Under the pieces are notes generated by a model, which saw only the letters and a list, made by a program, of their open reading frames with translations, had not been told where the DNA came from and ran no database searches. DNA of 64,000 bases from the NCBI GenBank assembly GCA_027858915.1, contig JAQIBT010000012.1, forward strand, positions 1 to 64,000, given 5' to 3'. Each line of letters opens with the position of its first letter. The stretch's first letter is position 1. This DNA comes from Salinisphaera sp. Its GTDB lineage: Bacteria > Pseudomonadota > Gammaproteobacteria > Nevskiales > Salinisphaeraceae. Positions 1-10,553 of the stretch are shown piece by piece. The translations under genes and the position numbers were made by a program.

Positions 1-84
1 TTTGGCGCATCGCCGTTGAAACAGGCAGCGTTGCGCGCAGGACTGGCGCGCATGGCGGGTCGTTTCAGGCCGATAGACGGATAG
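1..84 (+). CDS. C-terminal end of an upstream CDS (…FGASPLKQAALRAGLARMAGRFRPIDG*), product unknown
   Basis: Open frame from window start to TAG at 82-84. Confidence 0.4.
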   Translation, partial: FGASPLKQAALRAGLARMAGRFRPIDG

Positions 85-261
85 CCAAACTACGATGACC
101 TGCCCAGCGAGCGGCGCGCTAGCGCGCAGGAAACAGCCGTACGATGCGATGACACGGTCTGACAAGGTCATAACGTATTTCAGAAAATCAGACATTAACG
201 GCATGTTTCATGAGGGAGAGCCCAGGCTGCTGGCATGCCACAAAGAGGATAGTCACCGGCA

Positions 262-1218
262 ATGCGCGTTCTGAGCCATTACAAGCATTGGAAACAGACC
301 ACTTACAGACGCCGGGACTGGAACATCGGTTTCGTGGCATTCGATGAGCAGACTATTTGCAAACCGCTGCAGATTGCCTGGCTGGCGCACGACTACAGCG
401 ACGGTTGGTTTGCCGATCCGTTCATCGTGCGCGACGACGGCGACCGGCTCGACGTACTGGTCGAGCATTTTGTCTATGCCGAGGACAACGGGCATATCGC
501 GCGGCTGGTGGTTCGTCGCGCGGGCGACCGTTATCTACTCGAAGATATGGCACCGGTCATACAAGACGGAACGCACTTCTCATTTCCGAATATCCATCGA
601 AGTCGCCAAGGCGGCGACAGACTATTTATCTATCCGGAAAACGCGCAGAGCGGCAAGCTGGAAATCTATGCCTATGACCTGGAGACCGGCCGCGCTGAGC
701 GAGCGGGACTGTTGCAGGACGCGCCACTGGTGGATGCGGTGATCACGCAGGCGTTCGGGCGGCCACGTCTGTTTGCGACGCATGAGGAGCGCGACCCAAG
801 CGGCCGCACGCTCGAAATATTTGTATCCGAGAGCGATGACTGGCGCGGACCCTATGCCAGCGAGAGCGAGCATGTCTTCAGCGACCGAGTGGCGCGTGGG
901 GCAGGGCAGTTTTTCTCGATGAACGGCCGGCTGATTCGCGCGGCGCAGGACAACAATGGGATCTACGGCGGCGGACTGGTGTTCTTCGATACGCACTACG
1001 ACGGCCGTCGTTTCTCGTTTACGGAAATTGCTCGTCATGTGCCGCGCGATGCGCGCTATAACCTGGCGCTGCATACCTTTAACGTCCATGGCTCGATCGC
1101 AGCGGTCGACGGCCGCGGCTATGCCCATCCGCTGCGGCGCGCCGAGCATCGGCTCAAGCAGCGGCTTGGCAAGACCAAACGCGTCGGTAGCCCGCACGCA
1201 TCAACGACTGTCTCATGA
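262..1218 (+). CDS. Glycan-biosynthesis protein resembling the GINT1-like N-terminal domain (WFADPFIVRDDG…VLVEHF)
   Basis: Full ORF, beta-propeller-like motifs, directly upstream of glycosyltransferases. Confidence 0.65.
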   Translation: MRVLSHYKHWKQTTYRRRDWNIGFVAFDEQTICKPLQIAWLAHDYSDGWFADPFIVRDDGDRLDVLVEHFVYAEDNGHIARLVVRRAGDRYLLEDMAPVIQDGTHFSFPNIHRSRQGGDRLFIYPENAQSGKLEIYAYDLETGRAERAGLLQDAPLVDAVITQAFGRPRLFATHEERDPSGRTLEIFVSESDDWRGPYASESEHVFSDRVARGAGQFFSMNGRLIRAAQDNNGIYGGGLVFFDTHYDGRRFSFTEIARHVPRDARYNLALHTFNVHGSIAAVDGRGYAHPLRRAEHRLKQRLGKTKRVGSPHASTTVS

Positions 1219-2459
1219 CGCCTGCAGACCGGCCCATGCGACGTATCGCGTTCTATCTGCCTGCGCTCGCGGCGGGGGGCATGGAGCGCGTCACGCTCGT
1301 GCTGGCCGAGGCGCTCGCAGCCCGTGGGTATGCCGTGGATATCGTGCTTGAGTACGGCACCGGCGGCTATCTCGATCGTGTGCCGCCGACCGTGGGCCGG
1401 GTGGTTCTGAGCCGGGGGCCGAAATGGCCGTCTTATCTTGCCCTGATCAGGGCCTGGCCGCGGGAGGGTCTGGCGCAGCTTGGGCGGATGGTCTGGGCCG
1501 GCGACAACTACGTGCCGCTGCGGCGGCTGGCGGCCTTGGTCGACTACATGGAGAACACGCGTCCGGCGGTAATTTTTGCCGCGCACGGGCGTATTCCGCA
1601 TCTGGCGCTCTGGGCACGCCGGCTTGCCCGTGTTTCGCCGCGCGTGGCCATCATCGAACACAGCACCTATTCGCCGTGGCTGGACACGTTCACACACGAT
1701 CGGCGTACCGACGCGTTGCTGCACTACCTGCTGTCGTTGATGCGACGGCTGTATCCCACGGCAGACGCGATTGTCGGCGTTTCGGACGGCGTCTCGGATG
1801 ATCTGGCAGCGGTGGCGGACATCCCTCGCAGCCGCATCACCACCATCTACAACCCTGTGGTGACGCCAGATATCGAACATCTTGCCGCCCAGCCGGTCGA
1901 TCATCCCTGGTTTGCAGCCGGCCAGCCGCCGGTCGTGCTGGCCGTGGGAAGACTGGTCGAGGAAAAGGATTTCAAGACGCTTGTCGAGGCGTTTGCGCGA
2001 ATGCGTGGCAAGGGGGTATTGGCACGCCTCGTCCTGCTGGGTGACGGCGAGGAAAGAGCACGATTGCTAGAGCGAGCGCAGGAACTGGGCATCGCAGAAG
2101 ATCTCGACATGCCTGGCTGGGTGGACAATCCGTATGCCTATATGGCGCGCGCAGGCGTCTTTGTGCTCTCCTCGCTATTCGAGGGGTTGCCGGTGGCGTT
2201 GATCGAAGCGCTGGCTTGCGGCTGTCCAGTCGCTGCGACCGATTGCCCGAGTGGCCCACGTGAGATTCTCGACCATGGCGCATACGGTCCGTTGGCGCCG
2301 GTTGGCGATGCCGGCGCGCTGGGAAAGGCCATGGAACAGGTGCTGACGTCGCCGTTGCCGCGCGCGCAATTGACGGCGCGCGGCGCGTATTTCAGCGTCG
2401 ATCGGGCTGCCGATTCCTATCAGGCGCTGATCGACCGGCTTATTGGCAACGATAGCTGA
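1215..2459 (+). CDS. GT4-family glycosyltransferase
   Basis: AAGGMERVTLVLAEAL, VGRLVEEKDF, SSLFEGLPVALIEALACGCPVAATDCPSGPREIL. Confidence 0.9.
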   Translation: MTPADRPMRRIAFYLPALAAGGMERVTLVLAEALAARGYAVDIVLEYGTGGYLDRVPPTVGRVVLSRGPKWPSYLALIRAWPREGLAQLGRMVWAGDNYVPLRRLAALVDYMENTRPAVIFAAHGRIPHLALWARRLARVSPRVAIIEHSTYSPWLDTFTHDRRTDALLHYLLSLMRRLYPTADAIVGVSDGVSDDLAAVADIPRSRITTIYNPVVTPDIEHLAAQPVDHPWFAAGQPPVVLAVGRLVEEKDFKTLVEAFARMRGKGVLARLVLLGDGEERARLLERAQELGIAEDLDMPGWVDNPYAYMARAGVFVLSSLFEGLPVALIEALACGCPVAATDCPSGPREILDHGAYGPLAPVGDAGALGKAMEQVLTSPLPRAQLTARGAYFSVDRAADSYQALIDRLIGNDS

Positions 2460-2461
2460 CG

Positions 2462-3706
2462 ATGGAATCAGGCACGAACCGGCCGTTGGCGCGAAAGATT
2501 GCCGTCTATGTACCGACGTTGGCTGGCGGCGGCGCCGAGACGTCGATGTTGCGGCTTTGCGAGGCATTGATGGCTCGCGGCTATGCCGTGGAACTGGTCG
2601 TCAACCGGAAGACCGGCGCCAGTGCAGACCGGATACCGCAAGGGCTGCGTGTCGTCGAGCTCAGCAGGCAAGGCAAACTGCTGGCCCGGTTGACAGCCTG
2701 GCGTGCCTACCCCGAGGACTGGCGTTTCCTGCTGCGCCCGGTGGTGTTCACTCGTCGACCCGTCATGACCTTGCCGTATCTTTCCGCGCTGGCCGATTAT
2801 CTCAGAGACAACCGGCCGGCCGTACTGATCTCGGCGATGTTCTATGCCAACCTGCTGGCCCTGTGGGCGCGCGGACTGGCGAAAGTCGATACCCGGCTGG
2901 TGGTGAGCGAACACACGACGGTGTCGAAATATGTGGAAGATCGCGGCCCTCGTGCAATCAAGCGCGGTCGCTGGCGTTATCTGCCGTCGTTGCTTGCGCG
3001 CGTCTATGCGCGCGCGGATGCCATCGTGACGGTATCGGATGGCGTCGCCGCCGATCTCGCTGCCCTGACCGGTTTGTCTGGCGGCCGGTTTACGACCATC
3101 TACAACCCGGTGGTCTGGCCCGGCCTCGTCCAGGCAGCGAGCCAGCCGGTGTCTCATCCCTGGTTTGTCGACGGCGAGCCTGCGGTCATTCTGGCGGCCG
3201 GACGGCTGGATTCGTCGAAGGACTATCCGACGTTGCTCGATGCGTTCGCGCGCATGCAAGCCAATCGTCGCTTGCGGCTGATAATCCTGGGCGAAGGGCA
3301 GCAGCGGGCTCTGCTCGAAAAACGAATCCACGAGCTGGGACTGGCTCACGACGTCCAGCTGCCCGGCTGGGTCGATAACCCGTACGCCTATATGCGGCAA
3401 GCGCGGTTATTCGTGCTGTCCTCGCGCTGGGAAGGCTTGGGCAACGTGTTGATCGAAGCGATGGCCTGTGGCTGCCCGGTGGTTTCTACCGACTGCGAGC
3501 ATGGCCCGCGTGAAATCCTCGATAACGGGCGTTACGGCAGGCTCGTCCCTGTGGGAGACGCCGTAGCGCTCGCCGCTGGCATTGAGCAGAGCCTCGAAAG
3601 CCCGGACAGCGCCGACCACTTACGACGACGCGCCGACGATTTTTCCGTGCAGCAGGCAGGTGACCGGTATGCGGCGCTTATTCGGGCCCTAATCGACCGG
3701 CGGTGA
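2462..3706 (+). CDS. GT4-family glycosyltransferase (tandem paralogue)
   Basis: LAGGGAETSMLRL, AAGRLDSSKDYPTLLDAF, SSRWEGLGNVLIEAMACGCPVVSTDCEHGPREIL. Confidence 0.9.
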   Translation: MESGTNRPLARKIAVYVPTLAGGGAETSMLRLCEALMARGYAVELVVNRKTGASADRIPQGLRVVELSRQGKLLARLTAWRAYPEDWRFLLRPVVFTRRPVMTLPYLSALADYLRDNRPAVLISAMFYANLLALWARGLAKVDTRLVVSEHTTVSKYVEDRGPRAIKRGRWRYLPSLLARVYARADAIVTVSDGVAADLAALTGLSGGRFTTIYNPVVWPGLVQAASQPVSHPWFVDGEPAVILAAGRLDSSKDYPTLLDAFARMQANRRLRLIILGEGQQRALLEKRIHELGLAHDVQLPGWVDNPYAYMRQARLFVLSSRWEGLGNVLIEAMACGCPVVSTDCEHGPREILDNGRYGRLVPVGDAVALAAGIEQSLESPDSADHLRRRADDFSVQQAGDRYAALIRALIDRR

Positions 3707-4504
3707 TTCCAACGGTGAATAGCGCGGCAGCGCCCGGATCTGCAGGTCGATCAGATCCTGAGCCGCACGACGCGTGCGACCCACCCGCATGGGGTTCTTG
3801 AAGTTATAGACGTAGATCAGATCTTCGATATATCGGATGTGTTCAGCACCGGCCATTTCCAGCATGGGCAGCATGGTGGCGACATCGCCAGCGGTCGGCA
3901 AATAATGGCCGTTGTTGTCGCACAGATGCGAAAGCTCGATACGATCCCAAAGGAATCGTCGCCACGTACGCAGATGTGAAGCCAGGAACGGGTAATAGCG
4001 AAACAGATTGTGTTCGGCCACCGCGTCCGGGTAGGCGTGAATCCAGCCGCGCTTGATCTTGAGGCCAAGTTTTTCCAGCGGCTTGCCACGCCATAGCTGA
4101 AAGCTACCGTAGGTCAGCCACACGTTTGGATCGCGGTAAACCTCTGCGATCTGGTCGAATACATCGGGATGCGGCAGCCAGTCGTCGCCGTCGACCACAA
4201 CAAATACGTCCCACGGACTGCCGGCGAGCGCCCTTGTTGCCTCGATATGATTGGCCGTGGTGCTGTCCAGACGCGTTTCGTTGCGCCAGCCGATGAAGCG
4301 TTCGTCGTTCGCAATTCGCTCTCGGGCGATCTCCCAGGTGCGGTCGGTCGACCCGTCATCGACCACCGCACAGCGGAAATGCGGATACCGCTGGGCTGCA
4401 ATCGAGTCCAGACTGCGTGTAATCCAGTCTTCTGCGTTCCAGACCGCACACAGCACGCAGATTGAGACTGGCGCCCGTGTTGCAGAAGTTGAAGGTTTTT
4501 CCAT
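3689..4504 (-). CDS. GT2-family glycosyltransferase
   Basis: SICVLCAVWNAEDWITRSLDSIAAQRYPHFRCAVVDDGSTDRT, VVVDGDDWLP. Confidence 0.9.
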   Translation of the reverse strand: MEKPSTSATRAPVSICVLCAVWNAEDWITRSLDSIAAQRYPHFRCAVVDDGSTDRTWEIARERIANDERFIGWRNETRLDSTTANHIEATRALAGSPWDVFVVVDGDDWLPHPDVFDQIAEVYRDPNVWLTYGSFQLWRGKPLEKLGLKIKRGWIHAYPDAVAEHNLFRYYPFLASHLRTWRRFLWDRIELSHLCDNNGHYLPTAGDVATMLPMLEMAGAEHIRYIEDLIYVYNFKNPMRVGRTRRAAQDLIDLQIRALPRYSPLESPPVD

Positions 4505-4607
4505 AGCACCAATAATTTACGTTAATAGTTAGAAAGACAGCGGACCAGGGCCGGTCGCAGCGTAGCGATCACAGGCGCAAAAGAACAGGCACTGGGCACG
4601 ACGGCCG

Positions 4608-5483
4608 TCAGACAATCTGGGATTGACTCCGCTTGCGAGCGCGCCGATGCATTCGCCGTACTTCACCGCTCAGGTCGATCCGGGGAAGATCCATTTTTGA
4701 GTAAAACGGTGTCCGGCTGCGCCAATTGGCGTGTTCGGTGATGTAAGCGCGGGTATAGCCTGCCACCGACGCCGCACGGCGAACCCGCCAGTTGGTGTCA
4801 CCAAAAGGATAAGCCAGGGTAGTGACCGCGTGGCCCAGCCAGGTTTCAAGTTCTTCCCGCGCTCCCTGCAACTCTCGGCGAAGCTCGACTTCGCTGCAGA
4901 ATCGCAGATCGGGATGACTGCGCGTATGCGCGCCGACGGTGATCAAGGGATGTTCATCAAGAACCCGCAGCTGTTCTCGGCTCAGGTAATCAGCCGTCAG
5001 CTCTGAGCAGTCTATTCGGTAATCCGAAAGGATTGCGGTCTGCCGGACGGCAAGCGCTTCGCTGCCGAGCGTTTTCAAGGCAGCACGCAGCCGTTCGTAG
5101 ACGTCCTGTGCATCCGTCGCGCCTCGCGTGATGTCGACGACAGATGGCCTGAACCAGTTGTCATCGCGTGCTACGAACGCCGCGACTCTTGCCAGCAGTG
5201 GATGTGTGCGATTGATGAAGCCGGTCGTGATGAACACAGTGGCGCGACGCTGGTGTCTTTCGAGAATCGGTAGGGCGGTTGTCAGATTGTCCGCATAGCC
5301 ATCGTCGAAGGTGATCGCGTCCGTCTTACGGCTTTTTGCCACGAACATCTCGAAATCCTCGGGATGCACATGGGTTATTCGATCTGGGCTGATCGCCGGG
5401 GCAGACAGCGGATCGGCGATGCCGTGCGCGAAGTAGCCGCCGTCGCGTGTGAGCTGCTTGAGCAATTTCTTTTTCAGTTTCAT
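4608..5483 (-). CDS. Polysaccharide deacetylase family protein
   Basis: DAITFDDGYADNLTTALPILERH, VGAHTRSHPDL, LAYPFGDTNWRVRRAA. Confidence 0.9.
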   Translation of the reverse strand: MKLKKKLLKQLTRDGGYFAHGIADPLSAPAISPDRITHVHPEDFEMFVAKSRKTDAITFDDGYADNLTTALPILERHQRRATVFITTGFINRTHPLLARVAAFVARDDNWFRPSVVDITRGATDAQDVYERLRAALKTLGSEALAVRQTAILSDYRIDCSELTADYLSREQLRVLDEHPLITVGAHTRSHPDLRFCSEVELRRELQGAREELETWLGHAVTTLAYPFGDTNWRVRRAASVAGYTRAYITEHANWRSRTPFYSKMDLPRIDLSGEVRRMHRRARKRSQSQIV

Positions 5484-5612
5484 GCAATGCGCAATCTGGT
5501 CGATAAAAGCGCCGGTCTACAGTCGTCTGCCGGTTCCGGCGCGTGAGAAGTTCTCTTGTCTTGACAACCTGTCGCGATGGCGCGCCCTGTCAGGAACACG
5601 CGGGCCGGAGAG

Positions 5613-6848
5613 CTAAGCGCGTCGCTCGATTACATCATGAATGAGCGTCATGTATTGCGTGACGCTGGCCTCGATGGAAAACGAGCGGCCGCGCGCGATC
5701 AATGCCTGGCGATCCCACGTGCTTAACAACGATCGTTCGAGGGCGCTGGCTAGCGCATTCACGTCGCCCAGCGGAACCAGCTGCCCATAACGTCCGTAAT
5801 CTAGGATCTCTCTCGGACCGTGCGGACAATCGTAAGCTACCGCGGCACAACCACAGGCTAATGCCTCGATCAGCACGATCGAGAGGCCTTCGGTGTGCGA
5901 CGTCAGAACGAACGAGTCGGCATGGCACAGATAATCAGAGGGCTCGGCAACCCAACCTACCAGGTCAACGTCGTCGGACAGTTCGTAGTCGCTGATCAAT
6001 TTTTCTATGGTTTTCCGTTCAGAACCTTCGCCGAGTATGATCAGTCGCGCGCGACGCCTTGCGTGCAGAATGGATAGCGCCTCAATCAGCTCCGGATAGT
6101 TCTTTTCCGGGCTTAGCCGACCAACGGCGACGAGCACGGGAATCTGCTCATCGTCTTTCAGCCAGGAGTGGGGTGGCGGAGAGCGCAAAAATGCCTGTGA
6201 CGTGTCGATTACTGGGTTGTAAATGGTACGTATTTTTTCTGGAGGGAGGCCGAGCGTATCGACGAGATCGCTTGTAATTCCGTGAGATACGGTGATCAGG
6301 AAATCGGCCGCAGTATAGACCTGGTTGCAGTAATCGATGAAGTGGCGCCATTTCGCCGGGCGTTTGGCGTTCGCCAGACGTTCGGCACAATGATGAAAAT
6401 AAGCACTGTGAAAAATACAGACGACGGCGGTGGACCGCATGCAAACGTCCCGCGCGGACACTGCCGTGAGTGCGAGCTGCCAGAGATTTGAAAGTACCAG
6501 GACCGGCTTCCGTCTCTTGATATATTGCGAAAGACTCGGAAGATAGCGGAGTTTGTCGAGCTGTTTATGGCTGACAAATACGGAGCGCGCCAAGCGCTGA
6601 AAGTTGCCGGACGCGGCCCTGAGCATGTAAAACCGCGCCCACTCCTGGCTCGACTGAACCAGGCTCTCGATATGCACCGCTGCGGGTACCCGTGTTCTGT
6701 ACTCACCGGCGGGATCATTGACTACCAGGTCGACCGCATAGCCTTTATCGAGAAGGCCGTTAATTATATGGAGTACGACCTGCGTCGCGCCGCCGCCACG
6801 CAGATGTTCATGATAAACAGCGATGCGCGGTGGATTATCGACGTTCAA
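5613..6848 (-). CDS. GT4-family glycosyltransferase
   Basis: RGGGATQVVLHIINGLL, VAVGRLSPEKNYPELIEAL, LTSHTEGLSIVLIEALACGCAAVAYDCPHGPREIL. Confidence 0.9.
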   Translation of the reverse strand: MNVDNPPRIAVYHEHLRGGGATQVVLHIINGLLDKGYAVDLVVNDPAGEYRTRVPAAVHIESLVQSSQEWARFYMLRAASGNFQRLARSVFVSHKQLDKLRYLPSLSQYIKRRKPVLVLSNLWQLALTAVSARDVCMRSTAVVCIFHSAYFHHCAERLANAKRPAKWRHFIDYCNQVYTAADFLITVSHGITSDLVDTLGLPPEKIRTIYNPVIDTSQAFLRSPPPHSWLKDDEQIPVLVAVGRLSPEKNYPELIEALSILHARRRARLIILGEGSERKTIEKLISDYELSDDVDLVGWVAEPSDYLCHADSFVLTSHTEGLSIVLIEALACGCAAVAYDCPHGPREILDYGRYGQLVPLGDVNALASALERSLLSTWDRQALIARGRSFSIEASVTQYMTLIHDVIERRA

Positions 6849-6986
6849 ACGGCACTCAGATCGGTCATCAAGTGGCGTAATGGTACAACGACTCTTGAGA
6901 CCGGCGCGCGCTCAGCCAATGTGTGGCAGGTCGCTTAATGCAGCGTCTTACGACCTGGATATCACTATTTTGGGAATGATTCATCC

Positions 6987-7709
6987 GTGCTAGACAGGCG
7001 CGCGCTATCGATTGCAGAACAAACACGGCTGCACGCACTCTGGTGGCAGCAGCGGATTCTGCATCCGAAAACCCACAAGCGCTATCAGAAACGCCGTCTA
7101 CAGCGCGCGGGCAGCGACTATTCCTATGCGCCGTTCGATCAACGCCGAACGATTTTCGTCCATATTCCCAAGTGCGCGGGCGTGTCGGTCTGTCGTGCGC
7201 TATTTGGCAACCTCGCCGGCGGTCATACGCCGCTTGCCGAGTACTGTGCGGTTTTCGAGCCGCGCGCACTGCAGACCTATTTCAAGTTCACAATTGTCCG
7301 CAACCCTTGGGATCGCGTCCTGTCCGCCTATTCTTTTCTCAAGAAAGGCGGAATGGACATAGCCGATCAGGAGTGGGCCGCGTCAGAGCTCGCTGGGTAC
7401 GATAGCTTCGAGCAGTTTGTTGAGCAATGGCTGACGCGCGACAGCCGCTGGCGCGGAGAGCACTTCTATCCTCAGACCTATTTCATCGACCCGGGTCGTT
7501 ATCCGATAGCGCTGGACTTCATCGGTCACTTCGAAACGCTGGAAGCCGACTTTCGCTATATCGCAGAGCGCATGGCACTGAGCACAAGGCTTGACCGCCT
7601 CAACGACAGTGGGCACCGCAATTATCGCGACTATTACTCGCCCCGTACCCGCGATATTGTGGCGAGGGTTTATGCTGAAGATATTCAGCGGTTTGGTTAC
7701 GAGTACTGA
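6987..7709 (+). CDS. Sulfotransferase family 2 protein
   Basis: TIFVHIPKCAGVSVCRALFG (5'-PSB loop-like), FTIVRNPWDRVLSAYSFL. Confidence 0.85.
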   Translation: MLDRRALSIAEQTRLHALWWQQRILHPKTHKRYQKRRLQRAGSDYSYAPFDQRRTIFVHIPKCAGVSVCRALFGNLAGGHTPLAEYCAVFEPRALQTYFKFTIVRNPWDRVLSAYSFLKKGGMDIADQEWAASELAGYDSFEQFVEQWLTRDSRWRGEHFYPQTYFIDPGRYPIALDFIGHFETLEADFRYIAERMALSTRLDRLNDSGHRNYRDYYSPRTRDIVARVYAEDIQRFGYEY

Positions 7710-7739
7710 TTTTGCAATTGCTGGTTGACGCGACAAGCC

Positions 7740-10514
7740 ATGAGTGAATCTTTCGAATCGACCGGGCCTGTTGATGCGGCGCCGTGCGACTACAGCCGCT
7801 TCCTGTGTCGGTACGTCGAGGCCAACCCGGAAATGTGGGCTCAGATTGACCGAGCGAGCCTGCTCGGTGGCGATAAGCCGCTGGATTTTGATTCAGACTC
7901 GCTGTGCCTCGATGGAAACGTCGAGCGTTATACCGCGCTGCGGACTTTTCGCAACCGCGCGCTGGCGGTTATCGCCTGGCGCGATCTCGCGGGCGTCGAC
8001 GAGCTCGATGCCACGCTGGCGGCCTTGTCGGAGCTCGCAGACCGCTGCATCGAGGCGGCGCTGACGCATGCCGAAGAAGAAGTATCAGAGCGCCACGGTG
8101 TGTTGCGCGATGACAACGGCGAGCCGATCCGGCTGATCGTCATCGGTATGGGTAAGCTCGGCGGTGGCGAGCTGAATTTTTCTTCTGATATCGATCTGAT
8201 CTTTGCCTATGACCGACCCGGCTGCTCCGACGGCGAGCGCGAATTGGATGCCGAAGGCTATTGTCGGCGGGTCGCTCAGAAGATGGTGCAGACGCTGGCC
8301 GAGACCACGGCGGACGGGTTTGTCTATCGCGTGGATACGCGCCTGCGGCCGTTTGGCGACGTCGGCGCGTTGGTGGCCTCGATCGCTGCCATGGAACAGT
8401 ACTACCAGGCGCATGGACGGGAATGGGAACGCTACGCCTGGGTCAAGGCCCGGCCGGTCGCCGGGGATACCGAAGGCGGTCAGCGGCTGCTCGATCGACT
8501 GCGGCCTTTTGTCTATCGGCGCTATCTCGATTACGGCACGCTGGAGTCGATCCGCGAGATGAAGGCCATGATCGAGCGCCAGGTGGCGCGCGGTGAATGG
8601 CATGCCAATATCAAGCTGGGCGCCGGCGGTATTCGTGAGGTGGAGTTCATTGTTCAGGCCTTTCAGTTGATCCGCGGCGGTCAGGAACCCGAACTGCAGG
8701 ACAGCCGGCTGCGTCCGACGCTGGCGCGCCTGATCGAGGGTGGGCATCTGCCCGCGGATACAGGAAAGGCACTCGACGCGGCGTATGTCTATCTGCGACG
8801 GGTCGAGAACCGGCTGCAGATGGTGGACGATCGCCAGACGCATGACCTGCCAGAAAGCGACCAGGCACGACAAGTCATCGCCGAAGCGATGGGGTGCGAA
8901 AGCCTGGCGACTTTCGATACCGAACTGGCCGACGTGCGACAAGTGGTGCAGGACGCGTTCGAGGAAGTGTTCGCCGCACCGCAGAACGAAAACACGGTAA
9001 GCCAGCGCGTGAACGAGCGCCTTGGCGCGTTATGGACAGCGCAGTATGACGCAGCCCAGGTCGGCGCGGTGCTTACCGATTACGGCATCGAGGACGTCGA
9101 AGCGGTGACGAAAGCCTTGGACGATCTCAAGGACCAGCGACTCTATCGCGCCCTGGAGGATCGCGGCCGGCGCTGGATTGCCCGCCTTGTGCCGTTGATG
9201 ATCGCGGCGGCTTCGCGCAACAAACAGCCCGACCAGGCGTTATTGCGCACGCTGCCGGTGATTTCGGCGATCATCGGCCGCAGCAATTATATTGCGCTGC
9301 TGGTCGAGCATCCGGCAGCGCTCGAAACGCTGATCCGGCTCTGTGCGGCCAGCGAATGGATTGCCAGCCGTATCGGCGAGCAGCCGGCGCTGCTGGATAG
9401 CCTGCTCGATTCGCGCCTGCTGTATAAACAGCCGCGGCGCCACGAACTGGCTGCCGGGCTGGACGAAGATCTGGCGGCGATCGACGAGGACGATCTGGAG
9501 CAGCGCATGGACACGCTGCGTCGTTTCAATCAGGCAACGACCCTGCGGATAGCGGCTGCCGATGTCACTAATGCGATCCCCCTGATGATCGTGTCCGATC
9601 ATCTCACCGAGCTGGCCGAAGTCACGCTCGAAGCCGCCTTGTGCATGGCCTGGCATCATTTGAGCGAGCGTTATGGCACCCCCATTACCCAGGACGGCGA
9701 GCCGGCGCCGTTCATGGTGATCGGCTACGGCAAGCTCGGCGGGTTGGAGCTTGGCTATAGTTCCGACCTGGATCTGGTGTTCCTCTACGACGGGCCGTCG
9801 GAAGGCGTCACCGAGGGCGGCAAGCGGGAGCTGAGCAACCAGGTGTTCTTCACCCGGCTGGCCCAGCGCCTGATTCATATTCTGTCCACCCAGACACCGG
9901 CCGGCCGGGTCTACGAAATTGACATGCGGCTGCGCCCCAGTGGTAACGCGGGGCTGATGGTTTCGCATATCGACGCCTTCGCGAACTATCAGCGCGAACA
10001 TGCCTGGACCTGGGAACATCAGGCCCTGGTACGGGCCCGTCCAGTGGCTGGCGATCGGGATCTGGGCAAGCGCTTCGCGGCATTGCGCCAGGATATTCTG
10101 GGCGTGGAGCGCGACGCCGAGCATCTGGCCGGCGAGGTGCGCAATATGCGCCGCCGCATGCGCAAGACCAAGGACCAGACGACCGACGAGCAATGGGACG
10201 TCAAGCAGATGCCGGGCGGACTGATTGATATCGAATTCATGGCCCAGTACGCGGCACTTCGCTATGCCGCCGAATGTCCCGAGATCGTTCGTTTCACCGA
10301 TGCGATTCGGATTCTGGAGACGATGGAATCGGGCGAGCTGGCGCGCTATGACGATATCAAGCTGCTGACCGACAGCTATCGTGCGTATCGGCGTTATATC
10401 CATCGCGATGCCTTGCAACGCCAACGCGCCATGATGGACCGCGAGACACGCGCTGAAGCACGTCAAGCCGTGGCCAGACTCTGGCAGCAATGGGTCGGTG
10501 CCGATGAGGAATAA
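7740..10514 (+). CDS. glnE: Bifunctional glutamine synthetase adenylyltransferase/deadenylase
   Basis: Two GMGKLGGGELNFSSDIDLIF / GYGKLGGLELGYSSDLDLVFLYD nucleotidyltransferase motifs; ATG at 7740 preferred over the listed 7725 start. Confidence 0.97.
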   Translation: MSESFESTGPVDAAPCDYSRFLCRYVEANPEMWAQIDRASLLGGDKPLDFDSDSLCLDGNVERYTALRTFRNRALAVIAWRDLAGVDELDATLAALSELADRCIEAALTHAEEEVSERHGVLRDDNGEPIRLIVIGMGKLGGGELNFSSDIDLIFAYDRPGCSDGERELDAEGYCRRVAQKMVQTLAETTADGFVYRVDTRLRPFGDVGALVASIAAMEQYYQAHGREWERYAWVKARPVAGDTEGGQRLLDRLRPFVYRRYLDYGTLESIREMKAMIERQVARGEWHANIKLGAGGIREVEFIVQAFQLIRGGQEPELQDSRLRPTLARLIEGGHLPADTGKALDAAYVYLRRVENRLQMVDDRQTHDLPESDQARQVIAEAMGCESLATFDTELADVRQVVQDAFEEVFAAPQNENTVSQRVNERLGALWTAQYDAAQVGAVLTDYGIEDVEAVTKALDDLKDQRLYRALEDRGRRWIARLVPLMIAAASRNKQPDQALLRTLPVISAIIGRSNYIALLVEHPAALETLIRLCAASEWIASRIGEQPALLDSLLDSRLLYKQPRRHELAAGLDEDLAAIDEDDLEQRMDTLRRFNQATTLRIAAADVTNAIPLMIVSDHLTELAEVTLEAALCMAWHHLSERYGTPITQDGEPAPFMVIGYGKLGGLELGYSSDLDLVFLYDGPSEGVTEGGKRELSNQVFFTRLAQRLIHILSTQTPAGRVYEIDMRLRPSGNAGLMVSHIDAFANYQREHAWTWEHQALVRARPVAGDRDLGKRFAALRQDILGVERDAEHLAGEVRNMRRRMRKTKDQTTDEQWDVKQMPGGLIDIEFMAQYAALRYAAECPEIVRFTDAIRILETMESGELARYDDIKLLTDSYRAYRRYIHRDALQRQRAMMDRETRAEARQAVARLWQQWVGADEE

Positions 10515-10553
10515 CCAGCCGTTCGAACAAACAGGCAGCGCTATGTCGGCACA

